A stretch of 64,000 bases of DNA from Bacillota bacterium. GTDB lineage: Bacteria > Bacillota > UBA4882 > UBA8346. Of the stretch, positions 26,500 to 34,696 are shown piece after piece. The stretch spans positions 1 to 64,000 of the forward strand of contig JAEZJK010000083.1 of NCBI GenBank assembly GCA_023415835.1, in the 5' to 3' direction. A program made the position numbers and the translations under genes. The first letter of the stretch is position 1. Every line of letters starts with the position of its first letter. Below the pieces are notes generated by a model. That model was not told where the DNA came from and did no database searches. It worked only from the letters and a program-made list of their open reading frames with translations.

Positions 26500-27111
26500 T
26501 CAGGTCAAAGGGTTATTGGCTTCTTTTTTATCGTCAATTGTCAGATTACGGTTAAACCGATTCATGGCTGATTCAGGACCATCTGTTACAAAGGACATCC
26601 CTGCTTGAGCCGCTCTTGTAATGCTCTCTTTAAATTCCATAAATTGCGGGCCGTTAAACGGCGATAATACATAGTTAACAACCGTCTCATTAGTTGGACG
26701 TCCAATTCCCACTCGTAATCGGGGAATATTTTGGTTCCCAATTGAAGTTAACACGGAAGTTAAACCATTATGGCCGCCAGCGCTTCCGGAAAGCCTGATC
26801 CGAATCGAACCAAGCGGTAAATCCAACTCATCATAGATTATTAAAACTTGGTTTAACGGAATCCGGTAATAATTAATGATTGGCCCAGCAGCTTCTCCGC
26901 TAAGGTTCATGAACGTTTGAGGTTTAACTAGGATAACTTGTTCCTTATTTATCAGGCCCTTACCGTATATACTCTGAAACCCTTTTTTGTCCAATTTTAT
27001 ATTGGCCTCATCCGCAATCCGGTCAATCACTAAAAACCCGGCATTATGCCGGGTTTGTAAGTATTGGCGACCAGGATTGCCCAATCCAATTAAACAAAAC
27101 AAGCCAACCAT
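26500..27111 (-). CDS. pth: Pth, peptidyl-tRNA hydrolase
   Basis: The 203-residue protein shows the Pth family motifs: 'LIGLGNPGRQYLQTRHNAGF' (with the catalytic His and Asn in the TRHN segment), 'LVKPQTFMNLSGEA', 'IIYDELDLPLG' and 'GSAGGHNGLTS'. It cleaves the ester bond of peptidyl-tRNAs that drop off ribosomes. It lies directly downstream of rplY (gap of 13 nt), a frequent pairing in Bacillota. The start codon is GTG or ATG near 27111. Confidence 0.97.
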   Translation of the reverse strand: MVGLFCLIGLGNPGRQYLQTRHNAGFLVIDRIADEANIKLDKKGFQSIYGKGLINKEQVILVKPQTFMNLSGEAAGPIINYYRIPLNQVLIIYDELDLPLGSIRIRLSGSAGGHNGLTSVLTSIGNQNIPRLRVGIGRPTNETVVNYVLSPFNGPQFMEFKESITRAAQAGMSFVTDGPESAMNRFNRNLTIDDKKEANNPLT

Positions 27112-27124
27112 CCTCCATGGGTAA

Positions 27125-27757
27125 TTAGGCCTCTTCCTTTTTCTCCTTAATAACCTCCGGTTCTGCCGCGGCAGGTTGATCCGCCGTTCCTGTCTCAGCA
27201 GTTACCGTAGGCGCTACTGCCTGAACTACTGTCTCTTCCAGAGGGGTGACTGCCTTTACCCCATTACCTAATTCTAAATCTTTGACATGAATTTTCCCGC
27301 CAATAGCCAAATTGGTGGAATTGATTTGAATCCGGTCCGGAATATTTCCAGGTAAACAGCTTACCTCCAACTCATGCATTAACAATTCAAGAATTGCGCC
27401 GTCACGTGTCTTTTTTTCATCATTTGCCAAATGTAAAGGCACTTTGACTGTAACTAGGTGATCCATAGCTACTCTCAAAAAGTCTATATGAATAATGTTC
27501 CCTTTTACCGGATGGTATTGTAAGCCTTTAATGAGGACATGGCTTTTTTCAGCAGCTTTTTCCTTTTGAATCTTTAATTCTATTAATTTTCCGGTGCCTT
27601 CTTTCGAAACCAAACGGATAAAATCACGTTCATTAATCGTAAGATGTTCGGTTGGTTTACCTTCCCCGTAAATTACTCCCGGGATTTCCCCATTTTTTCG
27701 TGATTTGTTAGCGTTTCCCGTACCCAAGTTTTCTCTAACCGCAACTGTAATTTCCAT
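27125..27757 (-). CDS. rplY: RplY (L25/Ctc), 50S ribosomal protein
   Basis: The 210-residue protein has the N-terminal L25 beta-barrel ('VRENLGTGNANKSRKNGEIP') and the C-terminal extension of the longer Ctc form ('TVKVPLHLANDEKKTRDGA', 'LEVSCLPGNIPDRIQIN'), ending in an Ala/Glu-rich tail. L25 binds 5S rRNA; the Ctc form is stress-induced in Bacillus. AGGAGGAGTCGTT precedes the ATG. Confidence 0.95.
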   Translation of the reverse strand: MEITVAVRENLGTGNANKSRKNGEIPGVIYGEGKPTEHLTINERDFIRLVSKEGTGKLIELKIQKEKAAEKSHVLIKGLQYHPVKGNIIHIDFLRVAMDHLVTVKVPLHLANDEKKTRDGAILELLMHELEVSCLPGNIPDRIQINSTNLAIGGKIHVKDLELGNGVKAVTPLEETVVQAVAPTVTAETGTADQPAAAEPEVIKEKKEEA

Positions 27758-27959
27758 AACGACTCCTCCTAAAGTAAGCTGTTATTAAGCCCTTCAAAAA
27801 CTGCATTAATCCGCTTCTCTTTTACCTTCAATCTTAAGGTCACCACAAAAAGCCTGCTGTCCGGTACAACTTACAATCTGCGTAAACTGCGTAGTATATG
27901 TTCCCAAAGATCGCTCACATTATAACATTCTCACTGCCTCTTGTAAACATTTATTACCA

Positions 27960-29336
27960 TCATTTCCCGGAACGTTCCCGTGGTGATTGCCATCCGTCGA
28001 TATTCTCTTGGCGGCTGCGCGAAATCGCCAATGCTTTATCGGGAACATCTTTGGTAATAGTCGATCCTGCCCCGACAGTAGCATCAGCCCCGATCGTTAC
28101 CGGCGCCACCAAATTGGCGTTACTTCCAATAAAAGCCCCGTCACTAATCAGCGTTTGATGTTTATTAACACCGTCATAATTACAAGTGATCGTCCCGGCG
28201 CCGATATTTACATCCTTGCCTACTTGGGCGTCGCCTAGGTAAATTAAATGCGGAGCCTTACTCCCCGAAGCGATCTGTAAATTTTTAACCTCTACAAAAC
28301 TGCCGATTTTCACATCGGAACCACTGACCGTGCCCGGGCGGATATTAGCAAACGGTCCGATTGAATTATAGGAACCGATATGCGCTCCGTTAAGTTGGCT
28401 AAAAGCAATTTCGGTATTTTTATCAATAGCCGAGTCAATAATCCTGGAATGAGGTCCAATGATACAGTTTTCCCCTACAGTGGAATTTCCGAGTATAAAT
28501 GTACCCGGCAGAATAACCGAGTCACGCTCAATTTTAACATGGGGACCGATATAAGTAAAATTTGGATCGGCAATGGTGACCCCTTGTTTCATTAAGCCTT
28601 CATTAATTTTTAACTTTAAGTAGTTTTCGGTCGACCCTAGTTGGACTCGATCATTTGGTCCCATTACCTGTTCTGCTTGATCCGTCAAAACTCCGGCAAT
28701 CGGTAAGCCCTGCTCGACAAAGATTTTAAAAACATCGGTGAGATAATACTCTCCTTGCGCATTTCGGGGTGAAAGCAATTTTAAAGCTTTTAGGAGTGTT
28801 TTTATTTTAAAACAATATACTCCGGTATTGACCTCGTTAATCCTTTTCTGTTCAGGGGAAGCATCCTTATCTTCAATGATTCCGTTAATATTTCCCCGTG
28901 AGTCGCGGATGATTCTCCCATAACCGGAAGGGTCATTCAGCCTAGTGGTTAAGATTGCTGCCACGGCTTCTTTGCTACGCTTTATCGCCACTAGATCCCT
29001 AATTGTCTCCGGTTCTAGCAAAGGAGTATCTCCATATAAAACCAACAAATCCCCTTCCATACCGCTTAAGGCTGATTCGGCCATCAATACCGCATGGCCT
29101 GTGCCCAACTGTTCCCTTTGCCAAACATATTGGAAATCCGGGCCTAACGATTTAACAACCTGCTCTCCCTCAAAACCAACAACTATTACAATTGAACCGG
29201 CGCCTACCTGATTAGCTGAATCCACTACATATTTCAGCATCGGTTGACCCAGGATTTTATGTAACACTTTGGGGTAAGCTGATTTCATTCTGGAGCCTTG
29301 CCCCGCTGCCAAAACGATGGCGTTCAGTTTATCCAT
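27960..29336 (-). CDS. glmU: GlmU, bifunctional UDP-N-acetylglucosamine pyrophosphorylase/glucosamine-1-phosphate acetyltransferase
   Basis: The 458-residue protein has an N-terminal uridyltransferase domain ('AIVLAAGQGSRMKSAYPKVL', then 'LVLYGDTPLLEPETI') and, from about residue 250, a left-handed beta-helix acetyltransferase with hexapeptide repeats and the late 'LIYLGDAQVGKDVNIGAGTI' and 'YDGVNKHQT' motifs. It makes UDP-GlcNAc for the cell wall. In Bacillus it is followed by prs and ctc; here rplY is still close (about 200 nt) but prs is missing from the window. Confidence 0.97.
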   Translation of the reverse strand: MDKLNAIVLAAGQGSRMKSAYPKVLHKILGQPMLKYVVDSANQVGAGSIVIVVGFEGEQVVKSLGPDFQYVWQREQLGTGHAVLMAESALSGMEGDLLVLYGDTPLLEPETIRDLVAIKRSKEAVAAILTTRLNDPSGYGRIIRDSRGNINGIIEDKDASPEQKRINEVNTGVYCFKIKTLLKALKLLSPRNAQGEYYLTDVFKIFVEQGLPIAGVLTDQAEQVMGPNDRVQLGSTENYLKLKINEGLMKQGVTIADPNFTYIGPHVKIERDSVILPGTFILGNSTVGENCIIGPHSRIIDSAIDKNTEIAFSQLNGAHIGSYNSIGPFANIRPGTVSGSDVKIGSFVEVKNLQIASGSKAPHLIYLGDAQVGKDVNIGAGTITCNYDGVNKHQTLISDGAFIGSNANLVAPVTIGADATVGAGSTITKDVPDKALAISRSRQENIDGWQSPRERSGK

Positions 29337-29483
29337 AATTACCTCCCATTAACAAAGTTATGGGGTGACAACAATCTTAACTTAAGCTTACTAAAGTTTA
29401 TCAAGAAATCAAATATCCCTATAATTCGTATATTTATAAAAAAAGAACCCGGTTGAGTTCTACCTGTTAATTAGTTATAGAAA

Positions 29484-29558
29484 TGGCTGGGGCGGCTGGA
29501 CTCGAACCAACGCATGCGGGAGTCAAAGTCCCGTGCCTTACCAGCTTGGCTACGCCCC
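29484..29558 (-). tRNA. tRNA-Gln (anticodon TTG)
   Basis: The minus strand folds as a cloverleaf: acceptor GGGGCGT pairing with GCCGCCCC-side bases, anticodon stem CGGGA/TCCCG with loop CTTTGAC (anticodon TTG), and T loop GTTCGAGTC. CCA is encoded at the 3' end (29484-29486). It stands alone between glmU and spoVG. Confidence 0.95.
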
Positions 29559-29689
29559 AGTGAATGCACACTTTAGTATACCAATCCCCTATCAGGATGT
29601 CAACACTCAAATCATAATTGGCAGAAATATTAAAATAAAAAAATAGCCAACTGCTAAGTCGGCCATACCTCCCATATAGAAAGCAAAGG

Positions 29690-29944
29690 TTATTCGGCTT
29701 TTTCGTATTCTTTTAAGATTGCGCTTTGAATTAACTCCCGTGCATCAGAAGTTATGGGATGAGCAATGTCTCGAAATTCGCCATCTGGTGTTTTGCGGCT
29801 CGGCATAGCGACAAATAGCCCGTTTTGTCCTTCTATTACCCTAATATCCCGAACTACAAAAGCGTCGTCGATAGTAATCGAAGCAATTGCTTTCATTTTA
29901 CCTTCGGTATTAACCTTTTTAAGGCGTACGTCTGTGATGTTCAT
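29690..29944 (-). CDS. spoVG: SpoVG, septation and RNA-binding regulator
   Basis: The 84-residue protein begins 'MNITDVRLKKVNTEGKMKAI' and contains 'FVVRDIRVIEGQNGLFVAMP' and 'FRDIAHPI', the signature of SpoVG, a conserved regulator that affects septation and sporulation and binds RNA. The ATG at 29944 is chosen because AAGGTG lies 9 nt upstream and family members start M-[NEK]-[IV]-T-D-V; a GTG four codons earlier overlaps the ribosome site. A sigma-H-like promoter precedes it. Confidence 0.95.
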   Translation of the reverse strand: MNITDVRLKKVNTEGKMKAIASITIDDAFVVRDIRVIEGQNGLFVAMPSRKTPDGEFRDIAHPITSDARELIQSAILKEYEKAE

Positions 29945-29985
29945 CAGTCCACTCACCTTTCTATGCTTGTTATGGATACATAATA

Positions 29986-30011
29986 AATTCCATAAATATT
30001 TTTATTTTCCT
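29986..30011 (-). promoter_or_regulatory. Sigma-H-like promoter of spoVG
   Basis: On the minus strand AGGAAAA (30005-30011) is followed after exactly 12 nt by TGGAATT (29986-29992), 42 nt before the start codon. This copies the layout of the Bacillus subtilis spoVG sigma-H promoter (AGGATTT, 12 nt, GGAATT). It predicts control by the early-sporulation sigma factor. Confidence 0.7.
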
Positions 30012-30187
30012 TCTCTAAATAAGAAATTTTTTCTAAATTTTTCTAGCGTTGACAGTTAGTGATTTTTCCCGTAAACTTTTTATACTAAATATCTTTTGCT
30101 TCCGATTGAAACTGGTATCGGAAAAGTATATATTCATATGTGGTCATATCCAAAAGATAACTTCAATTGAGTAAGCCTTTTTTGCCT

Positions 30188-30213
30188 AAAAAAAATAGAG
30201 GCCTTTACCTCTA
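30188..30213 (-). terminator. Terminator of the nucleotidyltransferase operon
   Basis: On the minus strand, TAGAGG and CCTCTA form a 6-bp stem with a 6-nt loop and a run of eight T. The dispersed repeat copy A lies between the gene stop and this terminator, so the repeat would be in the mRNA tail. Confidence 0.7.
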
Positions 30214-30230
30214 ATCTAGAAAATGCTACC

Positions 30231-30299
30231 GATGCTTATCGATCCACGTCAATCCCATTTTCATAATTTCACGTGGGTCAATTGGAAATTGACGTGGAC
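30231..30299 (-). repeat. Dispersed intergenic repeat, copy A
   Basis: On the minus strand it reads CCACGTCAATTTCCAATTGA, then a central variable part, then GGATTGACGTGGATCGAT. The ends CCACGTCAAT and ATTGACGTGG are inverted repeats, and an inner small palindrome GTCAATT-TCC-AATTGAC is present. It matches copy B (56274-56340) at most positions. It lies in the 3' untranslated tail of the nucleotidyltransferase gene. Confidence 0.8.
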
Positions 30300-30301
30300 G
30301 T

Positions 30302-31054
30302 CTACTTTGTCAAAACCTTTTTGGCAAGTTGTAAATCGCTGGGTTTATCAATATCAATCCCAACTTCGGGATAGGGCGAAACTATGCCCACCGCTTTTAC
30401 CCCAAGCACCTCGGCCACCCTGGACTCAATCTCTTTAATAGTCAATGCCCCATACAGTAATTTGCAAATATACCACCAACCAAGCATCCCGCAAAGTTTT
30501 AGGGGCTTCTTACGCAAGGCGATAGCCTTAGTTAGGGTAGCCAATTTTTCATGGATAATTTCCGGAGATAATAATACCAAGTTACCTCCAGTAAAAGTAC
30601 CTTCTTTAAGCCGGACGTAAGTCCTTTGAACCCCCGGATATTTCTGATCATTTATAGCTTTAGGGACAAAGGAATAAAAGATATCGCCAGGTTGATTATG
30701 GCATCGATTTAAAAAATCTTCCAAAGCCTCTTTAGTAATTAACGGAATATCCGACGTTAAAATCAAAACCGGATCTTTGTCAGTTAAAGCGCTGATACCA
30801 TTCTCTAAACTTTCCACTACCGAGGCCCCTGGTTTAACAAAGATCAAACGTTCAACATTGGATCTACTATCTGAAAGCATCGATTCGGAACCGACGATAA
30901 CAATCTTTTTAATTGATTGAACTCTAGCCAAAGCCAGCACCACATAATCTAGCATTGGTCGACCGGCGATTTCAATCTCCGCTTCATATTGAGCCGGGCT
31001 CACCTGACGTAACGACCCTTTGTTCAGAGCTCCGGCCAATACTATTGCGTTCAT
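30302..31054 (-). CDS. MobA/CobY-like nucleotidyltransferase
   Basis: A 250-residue NTP-transferase fold protein starts 'MNAIVLAGALNKGSLRQVSP', in the place of the L-x-G-G-x-G-x-R-M nucleotide loop, and continues with 'EIAGRPMLDYVVLALARV' and 'DPVLILTSDIPLITKEALE' (the D-x-P metal-binding strand). It belongs to the MobA/GlmU-like nucleotidyltransferases; the substrate is unknown. Its ATG follows directly after the GntR gene stop (TGAATG), and both sit next to ispE, an arrangement seen in several Clostridia, so a link to isoprenoid or cell-envelope precursors is possible. Confidence 0.75.
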   Translation of the reverse strand: MNAIVLAGALNKGSLRQVSPAQYEAEIEIAGRPMLDYVVLALARVQSIKKIVIVGSESMLSDSRSNVERLIFVKPGASVVESLENGISALTDKDPVLILTSDIPLITKEALEDFLNRCHNQPGDIFYSFVPKAINDQKYPGVQRTYVRLKEGTFTGGNLVLLSPEIIHEKLATLTKAIALRKKPLKLCGMLGWWYICKLLYGALTIKEIESRVAEVLGVKAVGIVSPYPEVGIDIDKPSDLQLAKKVLTK

Positions 31055-31750
31055 TCAGCCACCCCCATATTTCTTATCCTGATGAATCATACTCATCATA
31101 CTGTTCTCGGCATTTTCGATATGTTCTTGAGCCAATTTGCAAGCCATTTCACCATCCCGGGCTGAAATAGCTTCTACAATCTTACGGTGCTCTTCCAAAG
31201 CGGTTTTCATACGTCCCGGATATGAAAGGGATGTGGTCCGGAAACGCTGAATTTGTTCCCGAAGGTTACTTATTATTTGACTTAACCGCTGATTACGGCT
31301 GGCTTGATAAAGTATACTATGAAAATCGGTATCGGTGGCCACCACCTTTTCCAAATCGCCCTTTTCAATATCATCCGATATTTTTACCAGATACCTCTCT
31401 AACTCCTCTAACTCATCTTCGGTGATCCGTTCTGCCGCCAATTCCGCGGCCAAACCTTCCAGAGCTCCCCGGATCTCGAAAACATCCACGATGTCCTTTA
31501 GAGAAAGGCCTGCAACATAAGCCCCTTTGCGCGGGATCATCACCACTAATCCCTCTAATTCCAGTTTCCGGATGGCCTCTCGTACCGGAGTCCGGCTAAC
31601 CCCCATCTCCTCCGCCAATTGAATCTCCATTAAACGCTCACCGGAGCGGAGTTGCCCGGAAATAATCGCTTCCCTTATTGATTCAAAGACTAATTCTCGA
31701 AGCGGTTTATAATTGTCAAGCCGTATCGGGACTAATGGTTGACGTTCCAT
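31055..31750 (-). CDS. GntR-family regulator, FadR/FCD subfamily
   Basis: A 231-residue protein has the winged-helix GntR domain ('REAIISGQLRSGERLMEIQL', then 'EEMGVSRTPVREAIRKLELE') at residues 18-75 and the all-alpha FCD domain with acid and His residues ('VFEIRGALEGLAAELAAERI', 'TDTDFHSILYQASRNQRL', 'EEHRKIVEAISARDGEMACK') that bind metal and an organic acid. The repressor's ligand is unknown. It lies 28 nt downstream of ispE, so all three genes may form one transcript. Confidence 0.9.
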   Translation of the reverse strand: MERQPLVPIRLDNYKPLRELVFESIREAIISGQLRSGERLMEIQLAEEMGVSRTPVREAIRKLELEGLVVMIPRKGAYVAGLSLKDIVDVFEIRGALEGLAAELAAERITEDELEELERYLVKISDDIEKGDLEKVVATDTDFHSILYQASRNQRLSQIISNLREQIQRFRTTSLSYPGRMKTALEEHRKIVEAISARDGEMACKLAQEHIENAENSMMSMIHQDKKYGGG

Positions 31751-31778
31751 GTTTTACCCCCATCCAATCTAATATTAA

Positions 31779-32618
31779 TTAACTTAAAAATCTGGTTAAA
31801 CAGCCAAACCACCCTGAAGGTAACCCGGCTAAAAACGGTCCGATAATCTCCTGGGGAGGATCAAGCGCGAAAACTGACGGGCCGCTCCCCGACATTAAAC
31901 AGTGATTTAAGCCATAACTGTTGAAATAAGCTTTCACTTGGGTAATCTGAGAATTTTCCCTCAGGGCAACTTCTTCGAGGACATTACCCCAAACCTCATA
32001 TAAAGCCTGACCATCCCCGGCCAGCAAGGCCGCGATTACCGTAGCGATTTGAGGATGTTTATTTATCTCTTCTACTTTAAGTTTTTGATAGACTAGAGCG
32101 GTTGATACCGGAATATTTGGTGTGATCAATAATACCCTGCTCTTCAGGGAAGAGTTTATTGGGGTTAATTGTTCGCCAATACCTTCAGCCCGGGCAGTCC
32201 CTCTCATGATACAAAAAGGGACATCCGCCCCTAACCTGACTCCGATCTTCATTAACTCGGATTGAGAAAGGCCTAGTTTCCAAAGGTTATTTAACCCAAT
32301 GAGCACTGCGGCGGCATCAGTACTTCCTCCCGCTAAACCGGCAGCTACTGGAATCTTTTTATTAATTTCAATTTTAACCCCACTAGCGACACCCGTTATT
32401 TCCTGCAGTAAAAGGGCAGCGCGCCAAGCCAGGTTACGCTCATCTACCGGAAGGTAAGGTAGGTTACAGCTTAACTCAATCTTCGCGGCAGGTTCTAAAG
32501 TCACTTGATCTGACAATTCAATTGATTGCATGACCATATCGACTTGGTGGTAACCATCGGCTCTTCGGGTTATTACATCCAAAGCCAAATTTATCTTGGC
32601 CGGCGCTATAATTTCCAT
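31779..32618 (-). CDS. ispE: IspE, 4-diphosphocytidyl-2-C-methyl-D-erythritol kinase
   Basis: The 279-residue GHMP kinase has 'APAKINLALDVITRRADGYH' at the start, the ATP loop 'IPVAAGLAGGSTDAAAVL' near residue 92 and 'CLMSGSGPSVFAL' near the C-terminus. It phosphorylates CDP-methylerythritol in the non-mevalonate isoprenoid pathway. The N-terminal P-A-K-I-N-L and D-G-Y-H are IspE-specific. The start follows GGAGAT. Confidence 0.97.
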   Translation of the reverse strand: MEIIAPAKINLALDVITRRADGYHQVDMVMQSIELSDQVTLEPAAKIELSCNLPYLPVDERNLAWRAALLLQEITGVASGVKIEINKKIPVAAGLAGGSTDAAAVLIGLNNLWKLGLSQSELMKIGVRLGADVPFCIMRGTARAEGIGEQLTPINSSLKSRVLLITPNIPVSTALVYQKLKVEEINKHPQIATVIAALLAGDGQALYEVWGNVLEEVALRENSQITQVKAYFNSYGLNHCLMSGSGPSVFALDPPQEIIGPFLAGLPSGWFGCLTRFLS

Positions 32619-32693
32619 ATCTCCAGTTTCTTTCGTTTGATGTAGTACTTATTTGCCGTTAATCTTCTAATTCCTGCAAAGACACACTTGATA

Positions 32694-32720
32694 CAAAAAA
32701 ACACCGGTAAAATACCAGTG
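32694..32720 (-). terminator. Terminator of the SRP RNA
   Basis: On the minus strand CACTGGT and ACCGGTG form a stem with a five-base loop, followed by seven T (32695-32701). It lies about 10 nt after the end of the SRP RNA. Confidence 0.75.
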
Positions 32721-32730
32721 CCAATAATTA

Positions 32731-33000
32731 TGGCCGTGCACCTCGCCTCGACCAAGTTTTCCCGAACGTTCCGAAACAGCCAGCTCCGACCAGGCAGCCT
32801 TACGGCACACAAAGAATCTTACTTACCGCTGCTTCCTTCCGGACCTAACGGGGTTTATAAGTTTTTGTTGCGCAAGACCCAATCATCAACGCCGCTTAAT
32901 CCGGCCGGACTCACGAAAACCGGCCTCAGATAAGGAATTAAATCTTGCTATAGCGGGTTGCAAGTTACAGGGCACCGCTACCTCCCCACCTAGCACGGCC
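32731..33000 (-). ncRNA. ffs: SRP RNA (long, Bacillus type)
   Basis: The minus strand starts GGCCGTGCTAGGTGGGGAGG and ends with GGTGCACGGCCA, so the ends pair. In the middle is the invariant domain IV core GGTCCGGAAGGAAGCAGCGG. The order and spacing follow the Bacillus subtilis 6S-like scRNA, including the Alu domain (GTAGCGGTGCCCTGTAACTT), giving a length near 270 nt. It is the RNA of the signal recognition particle. Exact ends are uncertain by a few bases. Confidence 0.92.
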
Positions 33001-33095
33001 ATAAACTTAATATAAATGGAGTCAATTTATTTTATCATATTCCGGTAACGATTCAACCGTTATTTTGTGGTTTAAAAATAATTTTATGCTAAATA

Positions 33096-34457
33096 TTACA
33101 GTTGATAACTATAAATCCTATTTCCCGAAACCACCAATAAACTTGGATCATTATAGTATAAACCGGTAATGCGGCCGATAGCCCGTTCTTCCCAAACTTT
33201 CAGCCCAAACAGGCGCTCCCTGGCCTCAAAAGTTCCAGAGAGCCCGACCACAACCGCATCAGAAATCTGAACCAATTTTGGAATAACCGCCTCTTCCCAA
33301 TCAACTTTCCATAATAGCCTACCAGTCCATCGATGGAATGCCTGTAAATGCCCTCGGTTTGACAGATCGTTATAAAGGATATACACTTCGCTATTTCCCA
33401 AACTGAGATCCGCTTGTTTCAACCCTCCGGAAATTCCGGTTTTCCAAGCAGCAATGCTTCTACCAGTCTCCGCATCAAAAATTTTAAGCTGGCCATCATT
33501 TAATAAACAAACCATCTCGCCTTTATCTATTATCGGAAGAATGGCTAAGGCGCTCTCAAATTTTTTGACCCATAATTTTTGGCCCACGTTATTTATTGCC
33601 CAAAGTTCTGCGGTTGGAAAGATTAATAAGACCCGGTCATTCCCTCCGGAGGCAATTTCTACTTGAGTAATAGCGGGCAATCGCCAAATTTCCCGGCCAT
33701 CTTCCCAATTGAATGCGCGCACAGTCCCGGTTTGCTCCACTGCCAATAAGATTTCGTTTATCAAATTATATTTAATTAGCTCCGGTATTCTTTGAGCCCA
33801 GATATCGGTAAAACTATAAATATTAATCAGGTCAAGGCTATAGACCTTCAAATATTCGGGGTTTTTTACTAAATAACGATCCTTGTAAGACAAATGTGGT
33901 TTAAAACCGGTTTTAATCCGCCTTTTTAAACCACCGCTCTCTTGATTAATAATTTCCAATGATTGGAGAGTGTTTACTACCAATGAGAGGTTGTATTTAG
34001 AAATCGATTCAATCCTGTCAAGAGTCTCCCTACTCCAATTCAATCTTGGTTGACGGCTTAAACTTACTGCCCGCGGAGTTTGTGTCCTGGAGTCACCAAG
34101 CCAAACCTTTAACTCCATCCGGAATTGATTTTGTTCAGTCCAATACCGGAGCACCCGGAAATCAACTACCCCTATTTCCCTCTGTAGCGCGACCAGATCC
34201 TTTTCATGATCGGATATTGCCAACAATGATACATTACCATCAGCTTGACGGGCTAATCCGAAAGCCTTTCGTAATCCGTTTTCTAAAGCCTCCCGATAAA
34301 CTTGAACCTGGTCAGGACCTGACGTCGCTACCCCAATTACTATAAATTCCCGTATTTCCTCATTAGAGACTGCGCCTTTAACCGCTCCGATAGTACAACT
34401 TAAGGTCAAAAAAAGAATAGTAAAGGCGGGGATTAGTTTCTTAAACCTATCCATCAA
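33096..34457 (-). CDS. Secreted protein with FlgT-like N-terminal domain and PQQ-like beta-propeller
   Basis: A 453-residue exported protein with an N-terminal signal segment (about residues 6-28). It continues with 'IGVATSGPDQVQVYREALEN', like the short alpha-beta domain at the front of FlgT and similar lipoproteins. From about residue 230 the sequence shows several beta-propeller blades with W and G-x-x-W patterns ('WEDGREIWRLPAITQVEIAS', 'NDGQLKIFDAETGRSIAAW', 'AFHRWTGRLLWKVDWEEA'), as in PQQ-dehydrogenase-like or BamB-like repeats. No catalytic residues were identified. It stands alone between SRP RNA and the SufB-like gene, and its role is unknown. Confidence 0.6.
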   Translation of the reverse strand: MMDRFKKLIPAFTILFLTLSCTIGAVKGAVSNEEIREFIVIGVATSGPDQVQVYREALENGLRKAFGLARQADGNVSLLAISDHEKDLVALQREIGVVDFRVLRYWTEQNQFRMELKVWLGDSRTQTPRAVSLSRQPRLNWSRETLDRIESISKYNLSLVVNTLQSLEIINQESGGLKRRIKTGFKPHLSYKDRYLVKNPEYLKVYSLDLINIYSFTDIWAQRIPELIKYNLINEILLAVEQTGTVRAFNWEDGREIWRLPAITQVEIASGGNDRVLLIFPTAELWAINNVGQKLWVKKFESALAILPIIDKGEMVCLLNDGQLKIFDAETGRSIAAWKTGISGGLKQADLSLGNSEVYILYNDLSNRGHLQAFHRWTGRLLWKVDWEEAVIPKLVQISDAVVVGLSGTFEARERLFGLKVWEERAIGRITGLYYNDPSLLVVSGNRIYSYQL

Positions 34458-34696
34458 AATCTCCTCATCACGTGAATTTTAGTCCGGACATAAGTCGGAA
34501 GGATTGAGGCATGAAAAGAATCAAAAATCGAACTAGAGGAATCCCTTTATTATTACTATTTATGGTTTAACATACCCACGCTCCATGACTATATTCCAAT
34601 TAAACTATCGGCTAACTAAAAGATTTACTATAGAGCCGCCCCGTCAACCTCCGCTATTGCCTCTCGCCTTATTACATATGCTCCGTGCTTATTACC

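Noticed and set aside
30260..30275. parS-like TTTCACGTGGG inside repeat copy A
   Set aside because: Only half of the palindrome matches parS (TGTTTCACGTGAAACA), so ParB binding is not expected.
32688..32933. Rightward 81-residue frame
   Set aside because: It lies across the SRP RNA and its terminator on the other strand, so it is a shadow.
34511..34570. Rightward 19-codon frame with a fair ribosome site
   Set aside because: Too short to distinguish from chance; Leu-rich end could be a leader peptide but there is no attenuator or downstream rightward gene.
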